Assembly: GCF_001690495.1 (NCBI RefSeq)
Contig: NZ_LZGS01000039.1
Location: forward strand, 1 to 48,612
Reading direction: 5' to 3'
From: Gilliamella sp. App4-10
GTDB lineage: Bacteria; Pseudomonadota; Gammaproteobacteria; Enterobacterales; Orbaceae
Length of the DNA: 48,612 bases
In this document: positions 9,741-16,852 of the stretch, one piece after another
How the letters are laid out: the number at the start of each line of letters is the position of its first letter
Position numbering within the stretch: the first letter of the stretch is position 1
Made by a program: the position numbers and the translations under genes
Notes under the pieces: model-generated
Seen by the model: only the letters and a program-made list of their open reading frames with translations
Databases searched by the model: none
What the model was told of the DNA's origin: nothing

Positions 9741-10613
9741 ATGCTAAAAAGGTCTTGGCCTGTTTTGTTAATTTTTATTTCGATGATTTCGGTTCAAGGC
9801 AGTGCGTCTATAGCCAAATATCTATTTCCTGTGTTAGGGCCAGAGGGGATGACAGCTTGGCGATTATTTTTTTCGGCAATTATGTTAGTGTTAATCTTCA
9901 AACCGTGGCGCAAAGCAATGACAAAACAAGCACTGAAATACATATCTTTATATGGTATTTCAATTGGTTGCATGAATTTAGCGTTTTATAACGCAATCGC
10001 CAGAATTCCGCTTGGTATTGCTGTTGCCATTGAACTGACCGGGCCTATTATGGTGGCGATGTGCGCTTCACGGAAAGTGCTTGATTTTATTTGGTTAGGT
10101 GTTGCAATTATGGGGCTGGCTATGCTTTTACCACTAACTCAAGCGTCAAGTAATTTAGATCCAATGGGTATTTTATTTGCGCTATTAGCGGGAAGTGGCT
10201 GGGCATGTTATATTTTATTTGGACGCAAAGCGAGTGCTATTTATGGCTCAGCAAGTGTAGCGATTGGGTCGGGCATTGCTTCGTGCTTTTTATTTCCTAT
10301 CGGCATCTGGCAAACTGGCAGTACCCTGTTTTCGTTGGAATTGCTACCACTGATTTTTGTGGTTTCGTTATTAGCATCGGCCATTCCTTATGGTTTGGAT
10401 ATGATTGCACTTCCCAAATTACCCGCGCAAACATTTAGTACATTAATGAGTTTGTCACCTGTTTTTGCCGCACTTTCTGGATTTATTGTTTTGCATGAAC
10501 AATTAACCCACTATCAGTGGATAGCCATTGTGTTTATTATTATATCATCGATAGGTACAGTACTTACAATGAGCAGGCCAACAAAGGTTAAATCGATTAA
10601 ACCAAGCAATTAA
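9741..10613 (+). CDS. rhtA: Threonine/homoserine exporter, EamA family
   Basis: Inner-membrane exporter of the drug/metabolite transporter superfamily. The 290 residues form about ten hydrophobic segments arranged as two EamA halves (about 10-135 and 145-280). It matches E. coli RhtA in several places: SVQGSASIAKYLFP near residue 19, LGIAVAIELTGP near residue 92, and MIALPKLPAQTFSTLMSLSP near residue 223. The substrate (threonine, homoserine and related amino acids) is taken from the family and not visible in the sequence. AAGG lies 9 bases before the ATG. It is a single gene with its own terminator, facing ffh. Confidence 0.88.
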   Translation: MLKRSWPVLLIFISMISVQGSASIAKYLFPVLGPEGMTAWRLFFSAIMLVLIFKPWRKAMTKQALKYISLYGISIGCMNLAFYNAIARIPLGIAVAIELTGPIMVAMCASRKVLDFIWLGVAIMGLAMLLPLTQASSNLDPMGILFALLAGSGWACYILFGRKASAIYGSASVAIGSGIASCFLFPIGIWQTGSTLFSLELLPLIFVVSLLASAIPYGLDMIALPKLPAQTFSTLMSLSPVFAALSGFIVLHEQLTHYQWIAIVFIIISSIGTVLTMSRPTKVKSIKPSN

Positions 10614-10633
10614 ATTTGTCAATGGCAAGTATT

Positions 10634-10662
10634 ATCGCGCTGTTTATAAGCGCGATATTTTT
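10634..10662 (+). terminator. Terminator after rhtA
   Basis: Perfect 8-bp stem ATCGCGCT (10634-10641) and AGCGCGAT (10649-10656), loop GTTTATA, followed by ATTTTTG. Confidence 0.85.
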
Positions 10663-10670
10663 GCGGAAAA

Positions 10671-10694
10671 GTGATAGTGGTAGTTTGCTATCAC
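10671..10694 (-). terminator. Terminator after ffh
   Basis: Stem GTGATAG (10671-10677) with CTATCAC (10688-10694). On the minus strand the stem is followed by TTTTCC. It lies 33 bases after the ffh stop. Confidence 0.7.
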
Positions 10695-10726
10695 TCATTT
10701 TCGTTGAAACAAGCGTTTGTAATGAC

Positions 10727-12094
10727 TTAACGAGGCGGGAATCCCATACCGCCACCCATTAACCCTTTCATTTGGCGCATCATCTTCATCATGCCACCGC
10801 CTTTCATTTTCTTCATCATCTTTTGCATATCTTCAAACTGTTTTAAGAGTTTGTTAACATCTTGCACTTGGGTACCAGAACCGTTTGCAATACGGCGTTT
10901 GCGTGAACCTTTAATGATTTCAGGATTAGCGCGTTCTTTTAATGTCATTGAGCCAATGATAGCTTCCATTTTGATGGTGATTTTATCATCCATCTGCGCT
11001 TTGATATGATCAGGAAGTTGACCCACACCGGGTAATTTAGCTAGCAGAGTGCCCATTCCGCCCATATTACGCATCTGCTTGAGTTGATCTTGAAAGTCAT
11101 TAAAATCAAACTTATCGCCTTTTTTCAGTTTTTTGGCGATTTTCTCTGCTTTTTCGCGATCGACATTATGTTGTAATTCTTCAATCAAAGATAGCACATC
11201 ACCCATACCTAAGATGCGCGAAGCAATACGATCTGGATAAAACGGCTCTAAAGCGTCAGTTTTTTCACCCATCCCTAAGAATTTTATCGGCTTACCGGTA
11301 ATATGACGAATGGATAGCGCCGCACCACCACGCGCATCACCATCAACTTTAGTTAAAATTACACCGGTAAGTGGCAAAGCATCGTTGAAAGCTTTAGCCG
11401 TATTGGCTGCATCTTGCCCAGTCATGGCGTCAACCACAAATAATGTCTCAATTGGATTAATGGCTTGATGCAGTGCTTTGATTTCATCCATCATGGCGTT
11501 ATCAACATGCAAACGACCCGCAGTATCGACAATAAGTACATCAAAGAATTGCAATTTTGCATGAGAAATAGCTTTATTTACAATACTGACCGGTTTTTCA
11601 GTAATATCAGATGGAAAGAACTCAACATCAATCGCTTTAGCCAGTGTTTCCAACTGTTTAATTGCAGCGGGTCGATAAACGTCGGCAGACACCACGAGTA
11701 CTTTCTTTTTCTGTTTTTCTTTTAGGAATTTAGCCAGTTTAGCAACGCTAGTTGTTTTACCGGCACCTTGTAACCCTGCCATTAACATAACAGCAGGTGG
11801 TTGGGTTGCCAAATTGAGCGAACTATTGACTTCACCCATTGCGCTTGTAAGTTCATCTTGAACTATTTTGATAAATTCTTGTCCCGGTGTTAGGCTCTTG
11901 CTGACGTCTAATCCAACGGCTTTTTCTTTAACTTGATTAATAAATTCACGAACCACTGGCAGGGCAACATCAGCTTCGAGTAATGCCATACGCACATCGC
12001 GCAACGCATCTTTAATATTGTCTTCAGATAGTCGCCCACGACCACTGATATTGCGGAATGTCTGTGATAAACGGTCGGTTAAATTTTCGAACAT
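10727..12094 (-). CDS. ffh: Signal recognition particle protein Ffh (SRP54)
   Basis: GTPase that binds 4.5S RNA and signal sequences of nascent membrane proteins and delivers them to the receptor FtsY. It has 455 residues, the usual length. An N domain (about 1-85) is followed by the G domain with the P-loop GLQGAGKTT (Lys113), DVYRPAAIKQL, DTAGRLH and TKVDGDARGG. The C-terminal M domain carries the RNA-binding GSRKRRIANGSGT. It ends in a methionine-rich stretch (MQKMMKKMKGGGMMKMM) that lines the signal-peptide groove. It is monocistronic here, without the rpsP-trmD group found next to it in other bacteria, and divergent from ridA. Confidence 0.98.
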   Translation of the reverse strand: MFENLTDRLSQTFRNISGRGRLSEDNIKDALRDVRMALLEADVALPVVREFINQVKEKAVGLDVSKSLTPGQEFIKIVQDELTSAMGEVNSSLNLATQPPAVMLMAGLQGAGKTTSVAKLAKFLKEKQKKKVLVVSADVYRPAAIKQLETLAKAIDVEFFPSDITEKPVSIVNKAISHAKLQFFDVLIVDTAGRLHVDNAMMDEIKALHQAINPIETLFVVDAMTGQDAANTAKAFNDALPLTGVILTKVDGDARGGAALSIRHITGKPIKFLGMGEKTDALEPFYPDRIASRILGMGDVLSLIEELQHNVDREKAEKIAKKLKKGDKFDFNDFQDQLKQMRNMGGMGTLLAKLPGVGQLPDHIKAQMDDKITIKMEAIIGSMTLKERANPEIIKGSRKRRIANGSGTQVQDVNKLLKQFEDMQKMMKKMKGGGMMKMMRQMKGLMGGGMGFPPR

Positions 12095-12287
12095 ATTAAC
12101 TCTCGTAATAAATAAAAAATTGTCATTATCATATCAGAAAATTTCAATAAGTCCCACGATCATAATTTTGCGCCAACTTGACAGCAAATTGCGATCCTGT
12201 TGAAATGAGGACAAACAAGAAGCGAATACCTTAACCATTTTAGTTATTAAAAAGCAGGGTAGATTATAAATAAGGAGAACATCGAGT

Positions 12288-12671
12288 ATGGCAAAAGTAA
12301 TTAGTACTGACAAAGCACCAGCCGCTATTGGGCCTTATGTTCAGGCGGTCGATTTAGGTAATATGTTATTTGCCTCAGGGCAAATCCCACTAGATGCCGC
12401 TACAGGTGAAATGCCTAGTTGTGTGAAAGAACAAGCCAAACAAAGTTTAGCCAATGTTAAAGCGATTGTCACTGCGGCAGGTTATCAAGTCAGTAATATC
12501 GTAAAAACAACTATTTTTTTAGCTGATATGAATGATTTTGCTGCGGTAAATGCGGTATACGAAGCATTTTTCACTGAAAATAATGCCTCTTTCCCTGCTC
12601 GCTCTTGCGTGCAAGTTGCCCGAATTCCTAAAGATGCTAAAGTCGAAATTGAAGTTATTGCGGCTAAATAA
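12288..12671 (+). CDS. ridA: 2-iminobutanoate/2-iminopropanoate deaminase RidA
   Basis: Cytoplasmic trimeric enzyme that hydrolyses reactive enamine/imine intermediates made by PLP enzymes such as threonine dehydratase. It has 127 residues (E. coli 128). The key Arg105 is in SFPARSCVQVARIPKDAKVE, and the other signature parts, IGPYVQAV and LFASGQIP, are present. AAGGAG lies about 10 bases before the ATG, a slightly long gap. A strong terminator follows, so it is transcribed alone. A copy of the dispersed repeat begins where the terminator T-run ends. Confidence 0.97.
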   Translation: MAKVISTDKAPAAIGPYVQAVDLGNMLFASGQIPLDAATGEMPSCVKEQAKQSLANVKAIVTAAGYQVSNIVKTTIFLADMNDFAAVNAVYEAFFTENNASFPARSCVQVARIPKDAKVEIEVIAAK

Positions 12672-12685
12672 ATTTGCTTACCTGA

Positions 12686-12710
12686 TTAGCACCAAAAGGT
12701 GCTAATTTTT
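12686..12710 (+). terminator. Terminator after ridA
   Basis: Perfect 8-bp stem TTAGCACC (12686-12693) and GGTGCTAA (12698-12705), loop AAAA, then TTTTT. Confidence 0.92.
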
Positions 12711-12750
12711 GTCAAAAAGTTTCAGGAAACCCTATGTTTTAGTATAAAAA
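12710..12750 (+). repeat. Dispersed 41-bp intergenic repeat, copy 2
   Basis: Begins TGTCAAAAAG directly at the end of the ridA terminator, then carries the core TTTCAGGAAAC and ends TTTTAGTATAAAAA. AACCC after the core can pair with GGGTT a few bases downstream (about 12753-12757), with TTTT-AGTATA-AAAA inside, so the hairpin of copy 1 is kept in outline with a different stem sequence. Confidence 0.8.
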
Positions 12751-12944
12751 TCGGGTTAAAACACGTTATATTTTTAGTTATCTCATCTATTACTTTTTAC
12801 TATCAAAAATACAGCCATTTTCTAACCAAAGATCAAATTAATTATTTATTGTTAAACTGCTATTTAATGATTGATTGCCAATAAAGTTGGTGCAATAATC
12901 TACAAATATTTATTGTTGTTTTTTGTGCCAATTGGATTGTGAAC

Positions 12945-14138
12945 ATGTTTGAAAAAGTAGAATCGTATGCAGGGGATCCCATTTTATCGTTAGTCGCTGA
13001 GTTTATGAATGATAGCCGAGATAATAAAACGAATTTAAGTATTGGTTATTATTATGATGAAAACAGCGTCGTTCCCCAATTGCAATGTATAAAAACTGCT
13101 CGTGATGATATTTATCATCTCAATCAAGGTGCACAGCTGTATTTGCCAATGAGTGGTTTGCCAGCGTATTGCCAATCAATTCAGTCTCTATTATTTGGTG
13201 AAGATCATTCGGCTTATAAAGATAAACGTATCGCAACGATACAAACATTAGGTGGTTCAGGTGCTCTTAAAATAGGGGCTGATTTTTTATTTCGCTATTT
13301 CCCAAAATCTGAAGTATGGGTCAGCGATCCAACATGGGAAAATCATATCGCTATTTTTAGCGGTGCCGGGTTTAAGGTAAACAAATATCCCTATTTTGAT
13401 GAGCAAACTTGTGGCGTAAAATTTGAAGCAATGCTTGAAACATTAAATCAGTTACCTGCTAAAAGCATTGTGTTACTTCATCCTTGCTGCCATAACCCAA
13501 CCGGTGCTGATTTAACACATACGCAGTGGGATAAAGTGATCGAGGTATTAAAGGCTCGTGATCTTATTCCATTTATGGATATTGCTTATCAAGGTTTTGG
13601 CGAAAGTATTGATGATGATGCCTATGCGATTCGAAAAATGGCAGAGACAGGATTGTGTGGATTTGTCAGTAACTCATTTTCCAAAACATTTTCACTCTAT
13701 GGTGAACGTATTGGCGGATTATCTGTTTTATGCGATAACAGTCATGTCGCTGGGTGCGTATTAGGGCAGTTACAAGCTACCGTTCGCCAGAATTATTCAA
13801 GTCCATCAGCTTATGGTGCGCAGTTAGTTAGTTATGTATTAAATCATCCAGAGCTTAAAGCGCAATGGTTTAAAGAAGTCGAATCAATGAGAAATCGCAT
13901 TGTAACCATGCGATCAACTCTGGTTGAATTATTAAAAAAAGCTGTACCTGATCGTAATTTTGATTATTTGGTTAAACAGCGAGGCATGTTCAGTTATACC
14001 GGTTTTAATAAAGAGCAAGTTACACAATTGAAAGATAATTTTGCTGTTTATTTGGTGGGCAGCGGAAGGATGTGTGTAGCGGGTTTAAATCACCATAATA
14101 TCGATCGTGTGGCAGAAGCATTTGCTACATTAAAATAA
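12945..14138 (+). CDS. tyrB: Aromatic-amino-acid aminotransferase
   Basis: PLP-dependent class I transaminase that makes tyrosine and phenylalanine (also leucine and aspartate in relatives) from their keto acids. It has 397 residues, the same as E. coli TyrB, and is closer to TyrB than to AspC throughout ([46 protein letters not shown]). The PLP lysine is Lys247 in [17 protein letters not shown]. The frame can be opened two codons earlier at a GTG (12939), but ATG at 12945 matches the family start MF-KV--YAGDPIL. No TyrR box is visible in the 190 bases upstream. An entericidin-like gene follows after 26 bases. Confidence 0.96.
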   Translation: MFEKVESYAGDPILSLVAEFMNDSRDNKTNLSIGYYYDENSVVPQLQCIKTARDDIYHLNQGAQLYLPMSGLPAYCQSIQSLLFGEDHSAYKDKRIATIQTLGGSGALKIGADFLFRYFPKSEVWVSDPTWENHIAIFSGAGFKVNKYPYFDEQTCGVKFEAMLETLNQLPAKSIVLLHPCCHNPTGADLTHTQWDKVIEVLKARDLIPFMDIAYQGFGESIDDDAYAIRKMAETGLCGFVSNSFSKTFSLYGERIGGLSVLCDNSHVAGCVLGQLQATVRQNYSSPSAYGAQLVSYVLNHPELKAQWFKEVESMRNRIVTMRSTLVELLKKAVPDRNFDYLVKQRGMFSYTGFNKEQVTQLKDNFAVYLVGSGRMCVAGLNHHNIDRVAEAFATLK

Positions 14139-14164
14139 ACATGTTACTAAAAGGAGTATATTTT

Positions 14165-14314
14165 ATGTTCCATAAAGTGTTAATGTTAATATTAGGTATA
14201 GTAATGGCAACTTTAGTTGTTGGATGTAACACCGTTAAAGGTGTTGGTCAAGATGTTGAATCTGGCGGAAAGGCCATTTCACATACTGCCGAAAAAGTGA
14301 GTGATAAATTGTAA
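14165..14314 (+). CDS. Entericidin-like small lipoprotein
   Basis: A 49-residue protein, too short for usual ORF cut-offs. It has a lipoprotein signal ending in the lipobox VVGC (lipidated Cys21). The mature part, CNTVKGVGQDVESGGKAISH, is the entericidin hallmark and can be compared with EcnB CNTTRGVGEDISDGGNAIS. Entericidins are small cell-envelope lipoproteins. In E. coli ecnA and ecnB form an antidote/toxin pair linked to stationary-phase lysis. Only one copy is present here. Whether it acts as the toxin-like or the antidote-like member cannot be read from the sequence, but the TRGVG-like start of the mature part is closer to EcnB. AAGGAG lies about 9 bases before the ATG. Confidence 0.9.
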   Translation: MFHKVLMLILGIVMATLVVGCNTVKGVGQDVESGGKAISHTAEKVSDKL

Positions 14315-14370
14315 CTAAGGATATATATGTCTAGCAATATTTTCGCTTTTTAACTATTTTTAGAGTAAAA

Positions 14371-14913
14371 ATGTTACGTATTTTGTCTATAGTTACATTG
14401 TTCTTACTTACTGGGTGCGGTTCGTTAAACTTTCGAACGGCACCTTTAACGCTGGAAAATTGCCAGTATTCCAACTTATCAGGTCTTGAATTTTTATTAA
14501 ATAAACTCCCCTCAAATACACAAAGTTATCAGCGTGTTTATATTGCCCAAAGCCGAGAAAGCAAACATTTACCAAGTTATTATGCTGGAATAAAAGGTAA
14601 ATTAACTGATCAAATTTTGGTACGAGATTATCCCAAAGAAACATTTTGGCGAGCTCCAAATTTGTTCGAAAGGGCTTCTTTATATGATGATGGATACGAT
14701 GACCTTTATATCAGTAAAGCTCAAAAAGAAGCGCGTGACCGTAAAGCCAAATTCGTAGTAAGACAAGCCGTGTTACAGAATTGCCAAATCGTTTATATCG
14801 CTATTGATTCTTTAGCCAAAGATAGGGATAATTCCTTACTAATTCAATCTAGTGATTTATCAATTATTAAACAGGCACAAAAATCACCAAGGCAAAAGAA
14901 CTTAAAGGATTAA
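14371..14913 (+). CDS. Predicted lipoprotein of unknown function
   Basis: The 180-residue protein begins with a short lipoprotein signal, MLRILSIVTLFLLTGCGS, with lipobox LTGC (Cys16). I do not recognise the mature domain. It has two more cysteines (ENCQYS and QNCQIV) that could be disulfide-bonded, many charged residues, and a basic C-terminal tail (KQAQKSPRQKNLKD). It lies 56 bases after the entericidin-like gene on the same strand and its 3' end overlaps the frame of a broken DUF2569 gene, so three small envelope genes sit together between tyrB and galU. Confidence 0.75.
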   Translation: MLRILSIVTLFLLTGCGSLNFRTAPLTLENCQYSNLSGLEFLLNKLPSNTQSYQRVYIAQSRESKHLPSYYAGIKGKLTDQILVRDYPKETFWRAPNLFERASLYDDGYDDLYISKAQKEARDRKAKFVVRQAVLQNCQIVYIAIDSLAKDRDNSLLIQSSDLSIIKQAQKSPRQKNLKD

Positions 14914-15388
14914 GCGATTGGTTAATTTTTTTCGGTATTGATTTAATTATAAATATTATTGGCGTTATTTTTCTTATTTTTTATGCATTAAATATGATTG
15001 TATTTAGTGGCATATGGTCACAATTACCTGATCCTCATTAGAACTTTACCTAGCTAATTTTAGTTGTTTTTTTAATGAAATCGGACTAACGAATTTAATT
15101 TTGCTTTTAAACGTCTATATCATATATCTATATTTTACTAAAAATTATAAATTTGCTATTTTTTTTATTACATTTAAAATCAGTGATATTGTTTTCATGC
15201 TATTAAATATATATTTAAACCTTTTAATATTGCAATTTGAATTTAATTTTTCTGATATCAGATGTATTGGTAGAGTAATCATTTCTAACTGTATTTGGAT
15301 CCCTTATGTGTTAAAGTCAGTGCGAGTCAAAAATACATTTGTTAATGGTTGCTGTAGTGAAGGTAGTTGTAGCGCTATTATTAATTAA
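14871..15388 (+). pseudogene. Frameshifted DUF2569 membrane protein
   Basis: This AT-rich stretch reads as a single DUF2569-type four-helix membrane protein split over two frames. The first frame (from after a TAA at 14868) gives ELKGLSDWLIFFGIDLII and then IVFSGIWSQLPDPH, ending at TAG 15039-15041. The second frame continues the fold at once with SLELYLANFSCFFNEIG, then LLNVYIIYLYFTKNYKF, and ends with the family signature IWIPYVLKSVRVKNTFVN. A one-base loss near 15035 explains the break. There is no ATG at the start of the first frame, so the start codon is lost too. E. coli YdgK has the same C-terminal pattern (VPYF-RSSRVKATFV). The function of the family is unknown. Confidence 0.72.
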
Positions 15389-15407
15389 TTTGTTTTAAGG
15401 AAATAAA

Positions 15408-16322
15408 ATGACATCAAATTTAGAAAGTTCAGCTAGTGGGAAAGTCAAAAAAGCGGTTATCCCTGTTGCCGGTTTAGGGACGCGCATGTTACCAGCAACT
15501 AAAGCTATTCCAAAAGAAATGCTTCCAGTTGTTGACATGCCACTTATTCAATATGTGGTTAAAGAGTGTATTGCCGCAGGAATAACTGAAATTATTTTTG
15601 TTACACACTCATCAAAAAATTCAATTGAAAACCATTTTGATACCAGTTTTGAATTAGAAGCCATGTTAGAAGCCAGAGTTAAGCGCCAGTTATTGCAAGA
15701 AGTAAAATGCATTTTACCTAAGCATGTAACAATAACCAGCATCCGTCAAGGTTTAGCTCAAGGACTTGGTCATGCGGTATTATGTGCTTATCCATTGGTG
15801 GGTGATGAACCATTTGCTGTCGTTTTGCCCGATGTGATTATTGATGAATATGAAAGTGATCTTACCAAAGATAATCTAGCCGCTATGATCAACAATTATC
15901 ATGAAACCAAACATAGCCAAATCATGGTAGAGCCAGTGCAAAAAGAATTAGTGTCTTCTTATGGTATTGTTGATTGTCGTGGTGAAGCTCTATCTGCAGG
16001 TAATATTGCACAAATGTATAGTGTTGTTGAAAAGCCATCAATTGAAGAAGCGCCATCAAACCAATCGGTAGTTGGACGCTATGTATTATCTGAAAAGATT
16101 TGGCCTTTACTTGCCAAAACACCATTAGGTGCTGGTGGTGAAATTCAATTGACCGATGCAATTGCCATGCTACTTGAAGAAGATAGTGTTGATGCTTATT
16201 GCATAAAAGGCCGTAGCCACGACTGTGGTAATAAACTCGGTTATGTGCAAACCTTTGTTCAATACGCAATACGTCACAAAAGTTTAGGTAAAGATGTTAA
16301 AGCGTGGTTAAAGACGCTTTAG
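15408..16322 (+). CDS. galU: UTP-glucose-1-phosphate uridylyltransferase
   Basis: Makes UDP-glucose from UTP and glucose 1-phosphate for lipopolysaccharide, capsule, trehalose and galactose metabolism. It has 304 residues (E. coli 302). The nucleotide-binding N terminus is [20 protein letters not shown] (residues 18-37), followed by [26 protein letters not shown] and a C-terminal [17 protein letters not shown] lies just before the ATG. It is transcribed alone and ends in a strong hairpin terminator. Confidence 0.97.
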   Translation: MTSNLESSASGKVKKAVIPVAGLGTRMLPATKAIPKEMLPVVDMPLIQYVVKECIAAGITEIIFVTHSSKNSIENHFDTSFELEAMLEARVKRQLLQEVKCILPKHVTITSIRQGLAQGLGHAVLCAYPLVGDEPFAVVLPDVIIDEYESDLTKDNLAAMINNYHETKHSQIMVEPVQKELVSSYGIVDCRGEALSAGNIAQMYSVVEKPSIEEAPSNQSVVGRYVLSEKIWPLLAKTPLGAGGEIQLTDAIAMLLEEDSVDAYCIKGRSHDCGNKLGYVQTFVQYAIRHKSLGKDVKAWLKTL

Positions 16323-16347
16323 TTTTATATAACATCAAACAATATTA

Positions 16348-16372
16348 AAAAGACGCAGTTTGCGTCTTTTTT
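16348..16372. terminator. Terminator after galU
   Basis: Stem AAAAGACGCA (16348-16357), loop GTT, stem TGCGTCTTTT (16361-16370), then TT. The A and T flanks also let it work for the minus-strand operon ending at 16414. Confidence 0.92.
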
Positions 16373-16413
16373 CATTCTTAAATTTGAATATTTTATTAAT
16401 ATCAATTTTACCT

Positions 16414-16752
16414 TTAAAAAGGTATGCAATTTTCGCGTATATTTTGTAGCTCCTTGGGACTATCTTCATAATAGTCTATTTTGGATATTTCAATGCGCTT
16501 TCCATCGTATTCAATAGAATCAATACAATTGAATACGAGGGGATGCCGATAATAACCAAAAAATCGAGGTGTAACTTCAGTAATTTTGATGTTTTTTGGC
16601 TGTTGAGGTACTGGTTGACTAGCAAAAAAAGCATTATTTTTAAAAAAATAATAGCCACCACTAATAACCAATGTTAGAAAAACAGCTCCTAATGCCCAAA
16701 GTACTTTGTGGCTAATTGATTTACTTTTTTTTTCAATAACAATATTACTCAT
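16414..16752 (-). CDS. Small single-pass membrane protein of unknown function
   Basis: A 112-residue protein that I do not recognise. About 16 basic N-terminal residues (EKKSKSISHK) are followed by one membrane segment (VLWALGAVFLTLVISGGYYFF, about 18-38) and a 70-residue domain that should face the periplasm. Two cysteines in that domain (FNCIDS and RENCIPF) could bond. It is the last gene of the minus-strand cluster of exported proteins, 100 bases after the 856-residue Sel1-like gene. That gap contains a small inverted repeat (GCATT-AATGC), so it may have partly separate expression. Confidence 0.65.
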   Translation of the reverse strand: MSNIVIEKKSKSISHKVLWALGAVFLTLVISGGYYFFKNNAFFASQPVPQQPKNIKITEVTPRFFGYYRHPLVFNCIDSIEYDGKRIEISKIDYYEDSPKELQNIRENCIPF

Positions 16753-16852
16753 ATCTTATTACCTATATTAACTTACTATCACAACACCAGCCTGCATTGA
16801 ATGCGGCGGTTTGATTTATTTGTTTTAGTTAAGCATTATCATACTTAGCTAG

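Noticed and set aside
12699..12884. 61-residue frame after ridA
   Set aside because: It begins inside the ridA terminator and crosses a dispersed repeat, with no ribosome site or recognisable domain.
15101..15388. 95-residue hypothetical protein starting at TTG
   Set aside because: The frame is the C-terminal part of a longer broken DUF2569 protein whose N-terminal part is in the neighbouring frame, so I treat it as a pseudogene.
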